Part shown: positions 6,717 to 13,753 of the stretch, piece after piece
How the letters are laid out: every line of letters starts with the position of its first letter
How positions within the stretch are numbered: position 1 is the first letter of the stretch
Assembly: GCA_026193295.1 (NCBI GenBank)
Contig: JAPHSB010000012.1
Span: 1 to 16,093, forward strand
DNA length: 16,093 nucleotides
Direction: 5' to 3'
Source of the DNA: Lysobacterales bacterium
GTDB lineage: Bacteria; Pseudomonadota; Gammaproteobacteria; Xanthomonadales; SZUA-36
Translations under genes and position numbers: made by a program
The notes under the pieces: model-generated
Told to the model about the DNA's origin: nothing
The model's database searches: none
What the model saw: the letters and a program-made list of their open reading frames with translations, nothing else

Positions 6717-7643
6717 GTGACCTTTTCAAAGGCAAAACTGGATGCAGTCGTCGCGTCGATCAGTTCCGTGCTGATCGGCAAAGAACCAGAGGTCAGAATT
6801 GCCCTGGCGTGCCTGCTTGCAAAGGGCCACTTGCTGATCGAGGATCTGCCCGGCTTGGGCAAAACCACGCTGGCCAATGCGATTGCCCGGGTGCTGGGGC
6901 TCGAATTCAATCGTATTCAATTCACCAGCGACTTGCTGCCTGCCGACATCGTTGGCGTCTCGGTTTATGAAAAGAACGAGGGGGCATTCCGCTTCGTTCC
7001 GGGACCTGTTTTTTGCCAACTTCTGTTGGCTGATGAGATCAACCGCACCACTCCGAAGACCCAGAGCGCACTGCTGGAGGCGATGGCCGAAGGCCAGGTC
7101 ACAGTCGATGGACAGACGCGAACCTTGCCAGAGCCGTTCTTCGTTGTCGCAACGCAGAATCCGATCCAGCATTCCGGCACCTTTCCCCTGCCGGAATCGC
7201 AACTCGACCGTTTCCTGATGCGGGTGTCGCTGGGCTATCCGGACCTGGCCTCGGAGAAGATTATTCTGACCGGTGGCGACCCGCGGTTACGTCTCGGCGA
7301 GCTGAAGCCCCTGCTTTCCATCGAGGAGCTGCTGGCCCTGCAAGCGGAGGTCGACCAGGTGAGCGTGGCCGAACCAGTGGTGGACTATCTGCAGCGCCTG
7401 ATCCAGTTCACTCGCACCAGCGAGGTTTTCGAATACGGGCTCTCACCCCGCGCAGCCCTGGCGATCCTGCAGTCAGCCAAGGCCATCAGCCTGCTCGACG
7501 GCCGGACATTCGTCATCCCGGAAGATATCCAGGCCGTGTTCCCGGCCGTCGCCGATCACAGGTTGCAAGGCGCAGGTCGTGGCCACGACAGCGGCAGCCG
7601 GGTGCTCATCGACAAGGTGCTCGACTCCGTCGACGTCATCTGA
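6717..7643 (+). CDS. MoxR-family AAA+ ATPase
   Basis: This 308-residue protein has the MoxR layout. It shows Walker A LPGLGKTTLA (44-53), Walker B LLLADEINRT (102-111), sensor-1 ATQNP (145-149) and the LDRF arginine motif (163-166), then a C-terminal lid with YGLSPRAALAILQSAKA. MoxR ATPases are cytoplasmic chaperone-like proteins that usually act with vWA or DUF58 partners. The chosen start is GTG 6717, preceded by GAGGGA (6704-6709) at 7-nt spacing; no upstream ATG fits as well. It heads a three-gene operon, with DUF58 beginning 19 nt after the stop and the transglutaminase overlapping DUF58. The target of the ATPase is unknown. The specific subfamily is inferred from this context. Confidence 0.95.
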   Translation: MTFSKAKLDAVVASISSVLIGKEPEVRIALACLLAKGHLLIEDLPGLGKTTLANAIARVLGLEFNRIQFTSDLLPADIVGVSVYEKNEGAFRFVPGPVFCQLLLADEINRTTPKTQSALLEAMAEGQVTVDGQTRTLPEPFFVVATQNPIQHSGTFPLPESQLDRFLMRVSLGYPDLASEKIILTGGDPRLRLGELKPLLSIEELLALQAEVDQVSVAEPVVDYLQRLIQFTRTSEVFEYGLSPRAALAILQSAKAISLLDGRTFVIPEDIQAVFPAVADHRLQGAGRGHDSGSRVLIDKVLDSVDVI

Positions 7644-7662
7644 GCATGGCACCGGCCCGGTC

Positions 7663-8661
7663 ATGAACCCGCTATCAGCAGTCCGGCAGGCGCTGCGCAG
7701 ACGCTATCGGCAGTGGATTGACCGCCGCACGCAGCCTGAAAGCGAGTGTTACCTGAACCATCGGCGCCTGTACATACTGCCGTCGAAAGCGGGCTTCGGC
7801 TTCCTCGCTCTGGTAGGTGCCTTGTGGTGGCTGGCGACCAATTTCGAAAACAACCTGATCTTCATGCTCTGTTTCCTGCTTTTAGCCCTGTTCGTGGTAA
7901 GCATTCACTTCACTCATGGCACGCTTTCCGGTTTGCGGATCAAGCCGGTTCGCGCCCAGTCCGTGTTCAAGGGTGACGCGGCTGCCGTCGAACTCAGTTT
8001 CAGTCAGGTCAGGGCGCGGTGCCGCGAACAGGTTTTGCTGCGATTCGCAGGTGGCGAGCCCCTGATGGTCACGCTTGAGAAGGCCGGCGACACCTTCGTG
8101 ACCGTTTTGGCGCCGACGACCCGGCGGGGTTTTCTCGATCCCGGCTTGTTAACCGTTGAAAGCGTTTATCCGGCAGGCCTGCTGCGCGTGTGGACTTACA
8201 TTCATTTTCGCTTTGACGCGGCTGTTTATCCGGCCCCCTTATCAGACCGGGCGCGCACCTCGGATCGGCGTGGATCCGGTGAAGGTCACTACTCCGGCAC
8301 GTCCGGCTCTGAGGACTATGTCGGTTTGAAAACTTTCGAGGCCGGCGAATCCCTGCGGCACGTGGCATGGAAACAATATGCGCGCGAACAGGGACTCTGG
8401 TCCAAGCAATATGGCGATCCTGTCGACAGCAGGGTGTGGGTGGACTGGGACGAATATGCCGGTATGGACACCGAACAACGGCTGTCACGGATGACCTGGC
8501 AGGTCTGTGAATGCGACGCTGCAGGCAAAGTGTATGGCCTGCGACTGCCCGGCACGGAACTATCACCGAACCAGGGTCTGGCTCACCGGCAGTCAGCACT
8601 CCGGCGCCTGGCTCTGTTTGGCATCGACGATGAAGGCGGGGCTGCCGATGAAACGCCCTGA
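7663..8661 (+). CDS. DUF58 membrane protein (vWA-like), MoxR partner
   Basis: ATG 7663 gives 332 residues: MNPLSAVRQALRRRYRQWID, then two adjacent membrane helices at about 43-60 and 64-82, then a soluble region. The DUF58 signature lies at about 215-250: GSEDYVGLKTFEAGESLRHV followed by AWKQYAREQGLWSKQY. The frame is open further upstream to 7579, but that part overlaps moxR and lacks a convincing ribosome-binding site. DUF58 proteins are normally encoded between moxR and a transglutaminase gene, exactly as here. The domain resembles a degenerate von Willebrand A fold, and the pair is thought to act on envelope or redox-enzyme assembly. Its 3' end overlaps the next start by 14 nt, indicating coupling. 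No catalytic role can be assigned. Confidence 0.93.
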   Translation: MNPLSAVRQALRRRYRQWIDRRTQPESECYLNHRRLYILPSKAGFGFLALVGALWWLATNFENNLIFMLCFLLLALFVVSIHFTHGTLSGLRIKPVRAQSVFKGDAAAVELSFSQVRARCREQVLLRFAGGEPLMVTLEKAGDTFVTVLAPTTRRGFLDPGLLTVESVYPAGLLRVWTYIHFRFDAAVYPAPLSDRARTSDRRGSGEGHYSGTSGSEDYVGLKTFEAGESLRHVAWKQYAREQGLWSKQYGDPVDSRVWVDWDEYAGMDTEQRLSRMTWQVCECDAAGKVYGLRLPGTELSPNQGLAHRQSALRRLALFGIDDEGGAADETP

Positions 8662-10651
8662 CTGGCAGCTGTCCCGTAACGGTCTGTTCTGGGTCCTGTT
8701 CGCCTTCGCCGCTGTAATTTTGCTGCACCTGGATCACCTGCCCCCATGGGTCACGGCCCTTGCGGGACTTTGCATCCTGTGGCGAGTTCTCGAATATCGC
8801 GGTAGGGTTTCATTCCCGCCCTGGCCGCTTAAGGCCGTCCTGGTGATAGGTTCCGTAGCCGGTTTGACACTGGTGTATCCATCGCTTTTGGGCCTGGAGC
8901 CGATGCTTTCGATGCTGATAGCGGGATTCGGGCTGAAGTTACTTGAAATGCACCACAAACGGGACGCCTTTGCACTGGTATACCTGGCTTTTTTCACGGC
9001 TGCCGTGGACTGCATCTTCACACAGGAAATTCCCAACTTCATCCTGGTGTTGGTGACCTTTGTCATCGCTGCGACTGCGCTGGTCAGTATCAACCAATCG
9101 AAGAGTCGTGGCTTCTCCATGAGCCCCTCATATACCGCCTTAAAGATGATGGCAACCGCCATTCCTCTGATGCTGGCGCTGTTCCTGGTTGTACCGCGAT
9201 TGGGCGCGTTCTGGTCCATTCCCATGCCGAAAAACCAGGCCCAAACCGGGGTAGGAGACACCCTTTCGCCGGGCGATATCTCAAGCCTTGTCGGGTCAGA
9301 CAAGCTGGCGTTTCGCGTCCGTTTCGATGGTGATGTACCGGCCCGCGAACGTCTTTACTGGCGTGGGCTCGTTTTTTCCCAGTTCGATGGCAGGGAGTGG
9401 AGGCAGGCGGATTTCTATGGCCCTGATCAGCCGATACTGAGTCGCGGCAGCGACGAAAGCATCGTACGGCTTGGCGAACCGATAAGCTACTCGCTGACGA
9501 TGGAACCCACGAACAGAAGGTGGCTGTTCGCACTCTCCACACCGACCAGTTCCGAGCCCGGCATCCAGCGGATTCGAGACTCACGGCTGGTCAGCGTCGA
9601 CAGGATCGAGCAGAGGCAAAATTTCACCATACGCTCCTGGCTCGATTACCGCCTGGAGCCGGAGGGGCTGCACCCGTATCGAGAAGAAATGGAGCGTCAT
9701 CTGCCCCCCGGCTCGAACCCGGAGACCATGCGAGTAGCCAGAAAATGGGCGTCGGAAACACCGGATGTCGAAGCCTTGATAGCGCGGGTGCTGCAACTCT
9801 TCAATCGTTCGTTCATCTATACGCTGGAACCCCCGCTGCTCGGCACACATGCGGTCGACGAGTTCCTGTGGGAAACGAGGCGCGGCTTCTGCGGGCATTT
9901 TGCGGGGAGTTTTGCTTTTTTCATGCGAGCTGCCGGCTACCCCGCCCGCGTGGTTGGTGGTTATCTGGGTGGTGAGGTCCATCCCTCCGAAAATTTCGTC
10001 ACGGTCCGTCAATATGACGCCCATGCCTGGGCTGAAGTCTGGATCGCAGAAAAAGGTTGGGTGCGCATCGACCCGACGGCTGCCGTCGCGCCAGAGCGGA
10101 TTGAAATGAGCCTGGCCGACCTGTTCGATAACGAAGACGGCTTCCTGGCGGACAGCCCGTTGAGCCTTATTCGCTTCCGCGATTTCGAATTTGTCAACTG
10201 GATTGTCCTGCAACGGGATTACCTCGACTACGCCTGGGCCACCTGGGTGCTCGGCTACGATCAACGGCAAGCCGAATTCCTGAAGCGCCTGCTGGGCCAG
10301 GTGTCCATGTTTCGGTTGATTCTGCTGTTCCTGGTGGCCGCCGGCATTTCGCTGCTGCCGTACCTGGTTAAATGGCTCATCATCCGCCAGAGGGTCAAAC
10401 TGGATCCGCGGGACGCCATGATTCAGATCTTCTGCGCGAAGATGGCTCGGGCCGGTATGCCACGCAGGACCGGCGAGGGCATTTTCGATTTCGCCTGCCG
10501 CATCGCAGCTGAGCGGCCACAGTTGGAAAATGAGGCGATGGCGATAGCCACCACTTACATCAACCAGCGCTATGACAAACGGTTTCCACAGCAGATTAAC
10601 GAGCTACGCAGGATGGTTCGGCGTTTCAACGCGCCGAAGAGATTCGAATAG
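8648..10651 (+). CDS. TgpA-like membrane transglutaminase (DUF3488 + transglutaminase core + DUF4129)
   Basis: ATG 8648 (MKRPDWQLSRNGLFWVLF) gives 667 residues. About seven membrane helices fill residues 11-185 (TgpA N-terminal domain). A large periplasmic part follows with a transglutaminase-like core whose triad is intact: Cys415 in RRGFCGHFAGSF, His459 in YDAHAWAEVW and Asp475 in RIDPTAAV. One further helix lies near 553-580, followed by a cytoplasmic DUF4129-like tail. This matches Pseudomonas TgpA, a periplasm-facing transglutaminase important for growth in that genus; its natural substrate is unresolved. The start overlaps DUF58 by 14 nt. The frame stays open upstream of 8648 inside DUF58, but only this ATG gives a hydrophobic TgpA-type N-terminus. 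The family assignment is very secure; whether it cross-links or hydrolyses proteins is not determinable. Confidence 0.95.
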   Translation: MKRPDWQLSRNGLFWVLFAFAAVILLHLDHLPPWVTALAGLCILWRVLEYRGRVSFPPWPLKAVLVIGSVAGLTLVYPSLLGLEPMLSMLIAGFGLKLLEMHHKRDAFALVYLAFFTAAVDCIFTQEIPNFILVLVTFVIAATALVSINQSKSRGFSMSPSYTALKMMATAIPLMLALFLVVPRLGAFWSIPMPKNQAQTGVGDTLSPGDISSLVGSDKLAFRVRFDGDVPARERLYWRGLVFSQFDGREWRQADFYGPDQPILSRGSDESIVRLGEPISYSLTMEPTNRRWLFALSTPTSSEPGIQRIRDSRLVSVDRIEQRQNFTIRSWLDYRLEPEGLHPYREEMERHLPPGSNPETMRVARKWASETPDVEALIARVLQLFNRSFIYTLEPPLLGTHAVDEFLWETRRGFCGHFAGSFAFFMRAAGYPARVVGGYLGGEVHPSENFVTVRQYDAHAWAEVWIAEKGWVRIDPTAAVAPERIEMSLADLFDNEDGFLADSPLSLIRFRDFEFVNWIVLQRDYLDYAWATWVLGYDQRQAEFLKRLLGQVSMFRLILLFLVAAGISLLPYLVKWLIIRQRVKLDPRDAMIQIFCAKMARAGMPRRTGEGIFDFACRIAAERPQLENEAMAIATTYINQRYDKRFPQQINELRRMVRRFNAPKRFE

Positions 10652-10681
10652 CAATAACCGTATTATCACAACCCAGATAAA

Positions 10682-10745
10682 GGGGCCGGATACATTTATT
10701 CCATATTCTTATCGCGTGGCACACGTGACAAATATATCCGGCCCC
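10682..10745. repeat. 64-bp palindromic mini-element with GGGGCCGGATA ends
   Basis: The left arm GGGGCCGGATACATTTATT (10682-10700) and the reverse complement of 10727-10745 (GGGGCCGGATATATTTGTC) agree over the first 11 bases and at 16 of 19 overall, with a 26-nt centre. It lies 30 bp after the transglutaminase stop. Small palindromes that begin with four G and carry an AT-rich inner arm are typical of non-autonomous RAYT/MITE-type units. The transcript could also fold into a strong hairpin and act as a 3' end for the moxR operon. No T-run follows. Confidence 0.6.
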
Positions 10746-10757
10746 ATTTTGTCTAGG

Positions 10758-10877
10758 GATCCGCCGCTGATCGCGAAGATCCTGGGACATGTACGGAAGC
10801 GCCAGGCATGGGGCGGCGGCCCGGCGCGGCCGTCAGCGCCCTGTGCGGCAGGCCAACGGTGGACCGCGAGGAACTGA
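10758..10877 (+). pseudogene. Possible transposase C-terminal remnant (IS91-like)
   Basis: One frame reads DPPLIAKILGHVRKRQAWGG followed by GPARPSAPCAAGQ, then TGA at 10875-10877. The pattern DPP-LIxKIL-xH followed by an Ala/Arg/Pro-rich tail resembles the extreme C-terminus of IS91-family Y2 transposases. There is no start codon of its own, and it begins directly after the palindromic element. With only about 39 residues and no search available, this is a tentative call; chance similarity is possible. Confidence 0.3.
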
Positions 10878-10978
10878 CCGTGATCAGACAGGAAGGCATC
10901 AGGGAATGGGATCATTGGCGTAAGAGCCTGAAACAGTTGGGTGAGAAAGCCTGGGGTTGGGTGATATGGACAATTTAG
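10808..10978 (+). CDS. Hypothetical 56-residue ORF overlapping the mscS start
   Basis: ATG 10808 opens a 56-residue frame ending in TAG at 10976-10978, 13 nt inside mscS (ATG 10966). The second half is protein-like: VDREELTVIRQEGIREWDHW, then RKSLKQLGEKAWGWVIWTI, with charged residues followed by a Trp-rich hydrophobic end. GTG 10880 is an alternative start, giving 32 residues. The overlap could provide translational coupling with mscS, or the frame may be the tail of a decayed gene, since it also overlaps the putative transposase remnant. It is not recognised as any family. Confidence 0.22.
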   Translation: MGRRPGAAVSALCGRPTVDREELTVIRQEGIREWDHWRKSLKQLGEKAWGWVIWTI

Positions 10979-12072
10979 GTGGATGGGCCAAGTCGGTCGC
11001 AGAGGCAACCGGGCTGCAACAATGGGTGTTGACGATTTTTCTGATTATTTTGCTGGCAATGCTGCTGGATTTTCTTCAGAGAAAATTGATGAAGCACCTG
11101 GAGCAGGTTGTTTTAAATACAGAAAGCCTGTGGGATGACTCATTATACAATGCCGCTGTAAAGCCAATTACCTTGTTGATCTGGCTGATAGGGATATCCG
11201 CGGCCGCGCTCGTCGTTCCGCAAAGGGATGATGGCGGCCTGTTCAGCGCTGACCTGGTTAGTCGCTTGCGCCAGGTGGGTATTCTAGTTGCGATAACCTG
11301 GTTCCTGGTGTCTGTCATCAAGAACATAGAAAACAACATCATCGAACGCGCCAGGCGCGCAGGCCGGTCGGTAGATCAGACAACCGTCCATGCACTGGGA
11401 CGGGTAGTACGGATTACCGTTGTGGTAACCGCAACATTGGTTGGGCTCGATACGCTTGGCGTCAATGTTGCGGGCCTGATGGCAGCGGGTGGAATCGGTG
11501 GCCTGGCCGCTGGTTTCGCAGCAAAGGACATCCTGGCCAACTTTTTTGGTGGCATCACTGTTTTTGTTGACAGGCCGTTTGGAGTTGGCGACTGGATCAT
11601 CATCAAGGACAACGGCGTTGAAGGTACGGTTGAAGCCATCGGCTGGCGCCAGACCACCATTCGAAAATTCGACAAGCGGCCGGTGTACGTACCCAATGCC
11701 ACTTTTACCACGGCTTCTGTCGAAAACCCTTCCCGCATGACCCACCGCCGCATCAACGAAACCATCGGCATTCGATACGACGATGTCGACAAGATGAATG
11801 CCATCACCGATGCAGTGCGAGAGATGCTGATGGCCCATCCCGAAATCGACCAGACCCAGACACTCATGGTTCATTTCAACAGCTTTGAAAACTCTTCCCT
11901 GGACTTCTTCATCTACTGCATGACGCACACCGTGGTGTGGCAGAAGTTCCACGAGGTCAAGCAGGATGTACTAATGAAGATCAGCCGTATCATCAGCGAG
12001 CACGGCGCCAGCATTGCCTACCCGACGCAGACCATCAAGATGGACACAGCTCCCGAACTGGCCGGGTTGTAG
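10966..12072 (+). CDS. MscS-family small-conductance mechanosensitive channel
   Basis: ATG 10966 gives 368 residues. Predicted helices lie at about 20-37, 66-84, 103-119 and 145-162, followed by the pore-lining helix and MscS domain. The Gly/Ala-packed pore stretch is GLMAAGGIGGLAAGFAAKDI (170-189). It is followed by ANFFGGITVFVDRPFGVGDW, the beta-domain region GTVEAIGWRQTTIRKFD, and the conserved PN at 243-244 (VYVPNATF). The four or so helices before the pore make it larger than E. coli MscS (286 residues) and closer to the YnaI-like group. It is an inner-membrane channel that opens under membrane tension during hypo-osmotic shock. It appears monocistronic: a short unassigned frame overlaps its start, and a broken icmF fragment follows. 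A start a few codons earlier (TTG 10957) is possible but less likely. Confidence 0.93.
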   Translation: MDNLGGWAKSVAEATGLQQWVLTIFLIILLAMLLDFLQRKLMKHLEQVVLNTESLWDDSLYNAAVKPITLLIWLIGISAAALVVPQRDDGGLFSADLVSRLRQVGILVAITWFLVSVIKNIENNIIERARRAGRSVDQTTVHALGRVVRITVVVTATLVGLDTLGVNVAGLMAAGGIGGLAAGFAAKDILANFFGGITVFVDRPFGVGDWIIIKDNGVEGTVEAIGWRQTTIRKFDKRPVYVPNATFTTASVENPSRMTHRRINETIGIRYDDVDKMNAITDAVREMLMAHPEIDQTQTLMVHFNSFENSSLDFFIYCMTHTVVWQKFHEVKQDVLMKISRIISEHGASIAYPTQTIKMDTAPELAGL

Positions 12073-12128
12073 AATCGCATCAATGGGGGAGACAAAGAGG
12101 TGTGAAGCAAGTAAATCCAAGAGATAAC

Positions 12129-12260
12129 ATGGAGCTGGAGATGCATGCCGAGGAAGCCGCGCCCAGGTTGAAGAAGCTGCAGCGGGTGGCGTGGGATCGG
12201 AAGAATACGTTTGGGGCGATTTGCTGCAGACAGCCGATAAGGTATGCCGAACCATGAGTG
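12129..12260 (+). pseudogene. Frameshifted remnant of an icmF 3' end
   Basis: The frame from ATG 12129 reads MHAEEAAPRLKKLQRVAWDR then KNTFGA. This aligns residue for residue with MHAAEAGPVLKHLQQVARER KNTFEA of the icmF at 1-1779 (its bases 1615-1695). After KNTF the frame drifts to an unrelated end. Reading one base later restores a family-like string, GDLLQTADKVC, comparable to EALMEAGRVC in icmF, so a frameshift is likely. Nothing upstream between the mscS stop and 12129 resembles the mutase barrel. The fragment is diverged in DNA sequence from the intact copy, so it is an old paralogue or an acquired copy rather than a recent duplication. Confidence 0.72.
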
Positions 12261-12395
12261 GAAGCTTTCTTCCCTTTGCGGCCTGTGCCTGTGACCTAGC
12301 CTGGAGTTTCGATATCGGCCAAATTGGGAACGGGCTGTGCAAGGGGCGGCTCGCCAGCAACCAGGCTGCCGGCGACTAATGATCCATTGCTGAAA

Positions 12396-13337
12396 TCACC
12401 AGGGAAGCAGTTTCGATCCGTTTTCAGTGAAGACATCCCAAAATGCTTCGAGCTTTCTCCGTTCTGTAGGAGAAACGCGATGGTTTGTGGCTGCAAGATT
12501 ACTCTCCAGCTGTTCGGATGTCCGAACCCCTGGTATGACGCAACTGACCTCATCATAGGAAAGAAGATACCCAATCGCTTTGTGCGCGAGTTCTGACCCA
12601 TCTGAGACAAGCCACTCAATTCGTGACACCAGCTCGGCGCGCCGGGCGATCTCCTCCGCGCTCCAACGTGCGCGGATTCCTTCGAAACGACTGCTGGCAT
12701 CAAACCTGCCAGTCAACCAACCGCTGTCCAGCGGTACTTTGACGATCGTCCCGGCCCCGTGTGCACGAATCGCAGCAAAGGAATGGCGAACATCTTGATG
12801 AAATACGTTAAATAGAATCTCCAGCACTTCGCTACGTGTGTTCGCCAGGCATTCCTCGACCTCCGTTGCGAAATCCAGACTGGCGCCGTAGTGCCTGATC
12901 TTTCCCTGTACGCGCGCTTTTTCCATCGCATCCCACAACGGATCCGTGCCCGTGTACATTTCCATCGGTGGATTGTGCAGGAGCAGAACGTCCAGGTAAT
13001 CTGTCCGCAATCGTCTCAGGCTGGCTTCCAGGCTCTGCCAAAACCAATTCACGGAAAAGACCTTCGGTCCTTCCGGCGTATGCCCGAACTTGCTGACCAG
13101 CACGACACGGTTGCGCTTGGACTCCAGCGCCTCACCGAGAATGCATTCACTTTTCGTATCCGCATAGTTGGGCGCGGTATCAAACAGGTTAATGCCGCCA
13201 TCTATGGCCTCGTGAACCAGGCGATGAGCGGTCCGGTCGTCCATGCCGCCCCATGATTCGCTGTTGCACAGTTGCCAGGCACCAAAGCCGATCTCTGACA
13301 CTTCCAGTCCGGTTGTTCCGAGTGGTCGTTTGTTCAT
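12396..13337 (-). CDS. Aldo/keto reductase
   Basis: Start ATG 13335-13337 (MNKRPLGTTGLEVSEIGFGA) gives 313 residues, preceded by AAGGTG at 5-nt spacing. The longer open frame to 13424 reads through a repeat and is not credible as coding. The AKR tetrad is complete: Asp53 and Tyr58 (NLFDTAPNYAD), Lys83 (LVSKFGH) and His121 (DVLLLHNPP). The C-terminal NADP(H)-binding elements include the VKVPLDSGWLTG strand and VIPGVRTSEQLESNL. It is a cytoplasmic (TIM-barrel) NADPH-dependent oxidoreductase, close to the group of YajO/Tas- or galactose-dehydrogenase-like AKRs. The substrate cannot be deduced. It is a solitary gene convergent with the icmF remnant; a mobile-element repeat lies 58 bp upstream of its start. 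Confidence 0.93.
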   Translation of the reverse strand: MNKRPLGTTGLEVSEIGFGAWQLCNSESWGGMDDRTAHRLVHEAIDGGINLFDTAPNYADTKSECILGEALESKRNRVVLVSKFGHTPEGPKVFSVNWFWQSLEASLRRLRTDYLDVLLLHNPPMEMYTGTDPLWDAMEKARVQGKIRHYGASLDFATEVEECLANTRSEVLEILFNVFHQDVRHSFAAIRAHGAGTIVKVPLDSGWLTGRFDASSRFEGIRARWSAEEIARRAELVSRIEWLVSDGSELAHKAIGYLLSYDEVSCVIPGVRTSEQLESNLAATNHRVSPTERRKLEAFWDVFTENGSKLLPW

Positions 13338-13394
13338 CTGCACCTTCTTCCAGCGTTCTCGCTGGCCAGCCAAAAGCAGCATAACACTCTGAAA

Positions 13395-13419
13395 ATATTT
13401 GGGGTCAGAGTAAAAACTC
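13395..13419 (+). repeat. RAYT-end repeat, copy A
   Basis: ATATTTGGGGTCAGAGT (13395-13411) plus AAAAACTC is identical over 25 bp to 15452-15476, and its first 17 bp are identical to 15032-15048. TCAGAGT (13405-13411) also pairs with ACTCTGA at 13386-13392. On the minus strand the stop codon of the transposase remnant lies inside this repeat, so this is the natural 3' end of that element. Confidence 0.85.
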
Positions 13420-13710
13420 TTCATTGTTGAGTTGAGTCTTGGGCAGTGGACTTCGTTTGCGGTGGTGCTGTCGCTGACCTGTCAGTTGTTCACCTTCGTT
13501 GCGAAAACGCTCGTTGCCCAGCACCAGGCCGGTATCTGCCGCGTTCCGAATCTCGGCGATCAGTCCACTGCTCAACGCCTCACCGACCAGCTTGCGGTAG
13601 GCCAGAGACCTTGCGGCGTGCGTCGCATCCATGGCCAGGTATTCCGGATGCGGCGTCCTCATGAGCACCTTTGCCTCGAGTGCCTGCGCACGGCAGCTTG
13701 CGCAGGCAAG
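13405..13710 (-). pseudogene. REP-associated tyrosine transposase (Y1_Tnp), C-terminal remnant
   Basis: The minus frame ending at 13405 reads LMRTPHPEYLAMDATHAARS, LAYRKLVGEALSSGLIAEIR and NAADTGLVLGNERFRNEGEQ. This is the standard C-terminus of RAYT/IS200-like transposases (TPHPEYL, AYRxLF, GLIxEIR, xVLGNERF). It extends upstream in frame to about 13710 (SCRAQALEAKVL). The N-terminal half with the catalytic HUH and Tyr is gone, replaced by the end of the ATP-grasp gene beginning at 13754. No start codon with a ribosome-binding site serves it. It is a dead fragment. Confidence 0.8.
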
Positions 13711-13753
13711 AGGATGATCGGGTGGGTTTGTACCCCGCCAGTCGCAGATCGTT

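Noticed and set aside
13396..13424. N-terminal extension of the aldo/keto reductase to 13424
   Set aside because: The added residues (SFYSDPKYFQS) are translation of the mobile repeat; the ATG at 13335-13337 has a good ribosome-binding site and the canonical AKR start.
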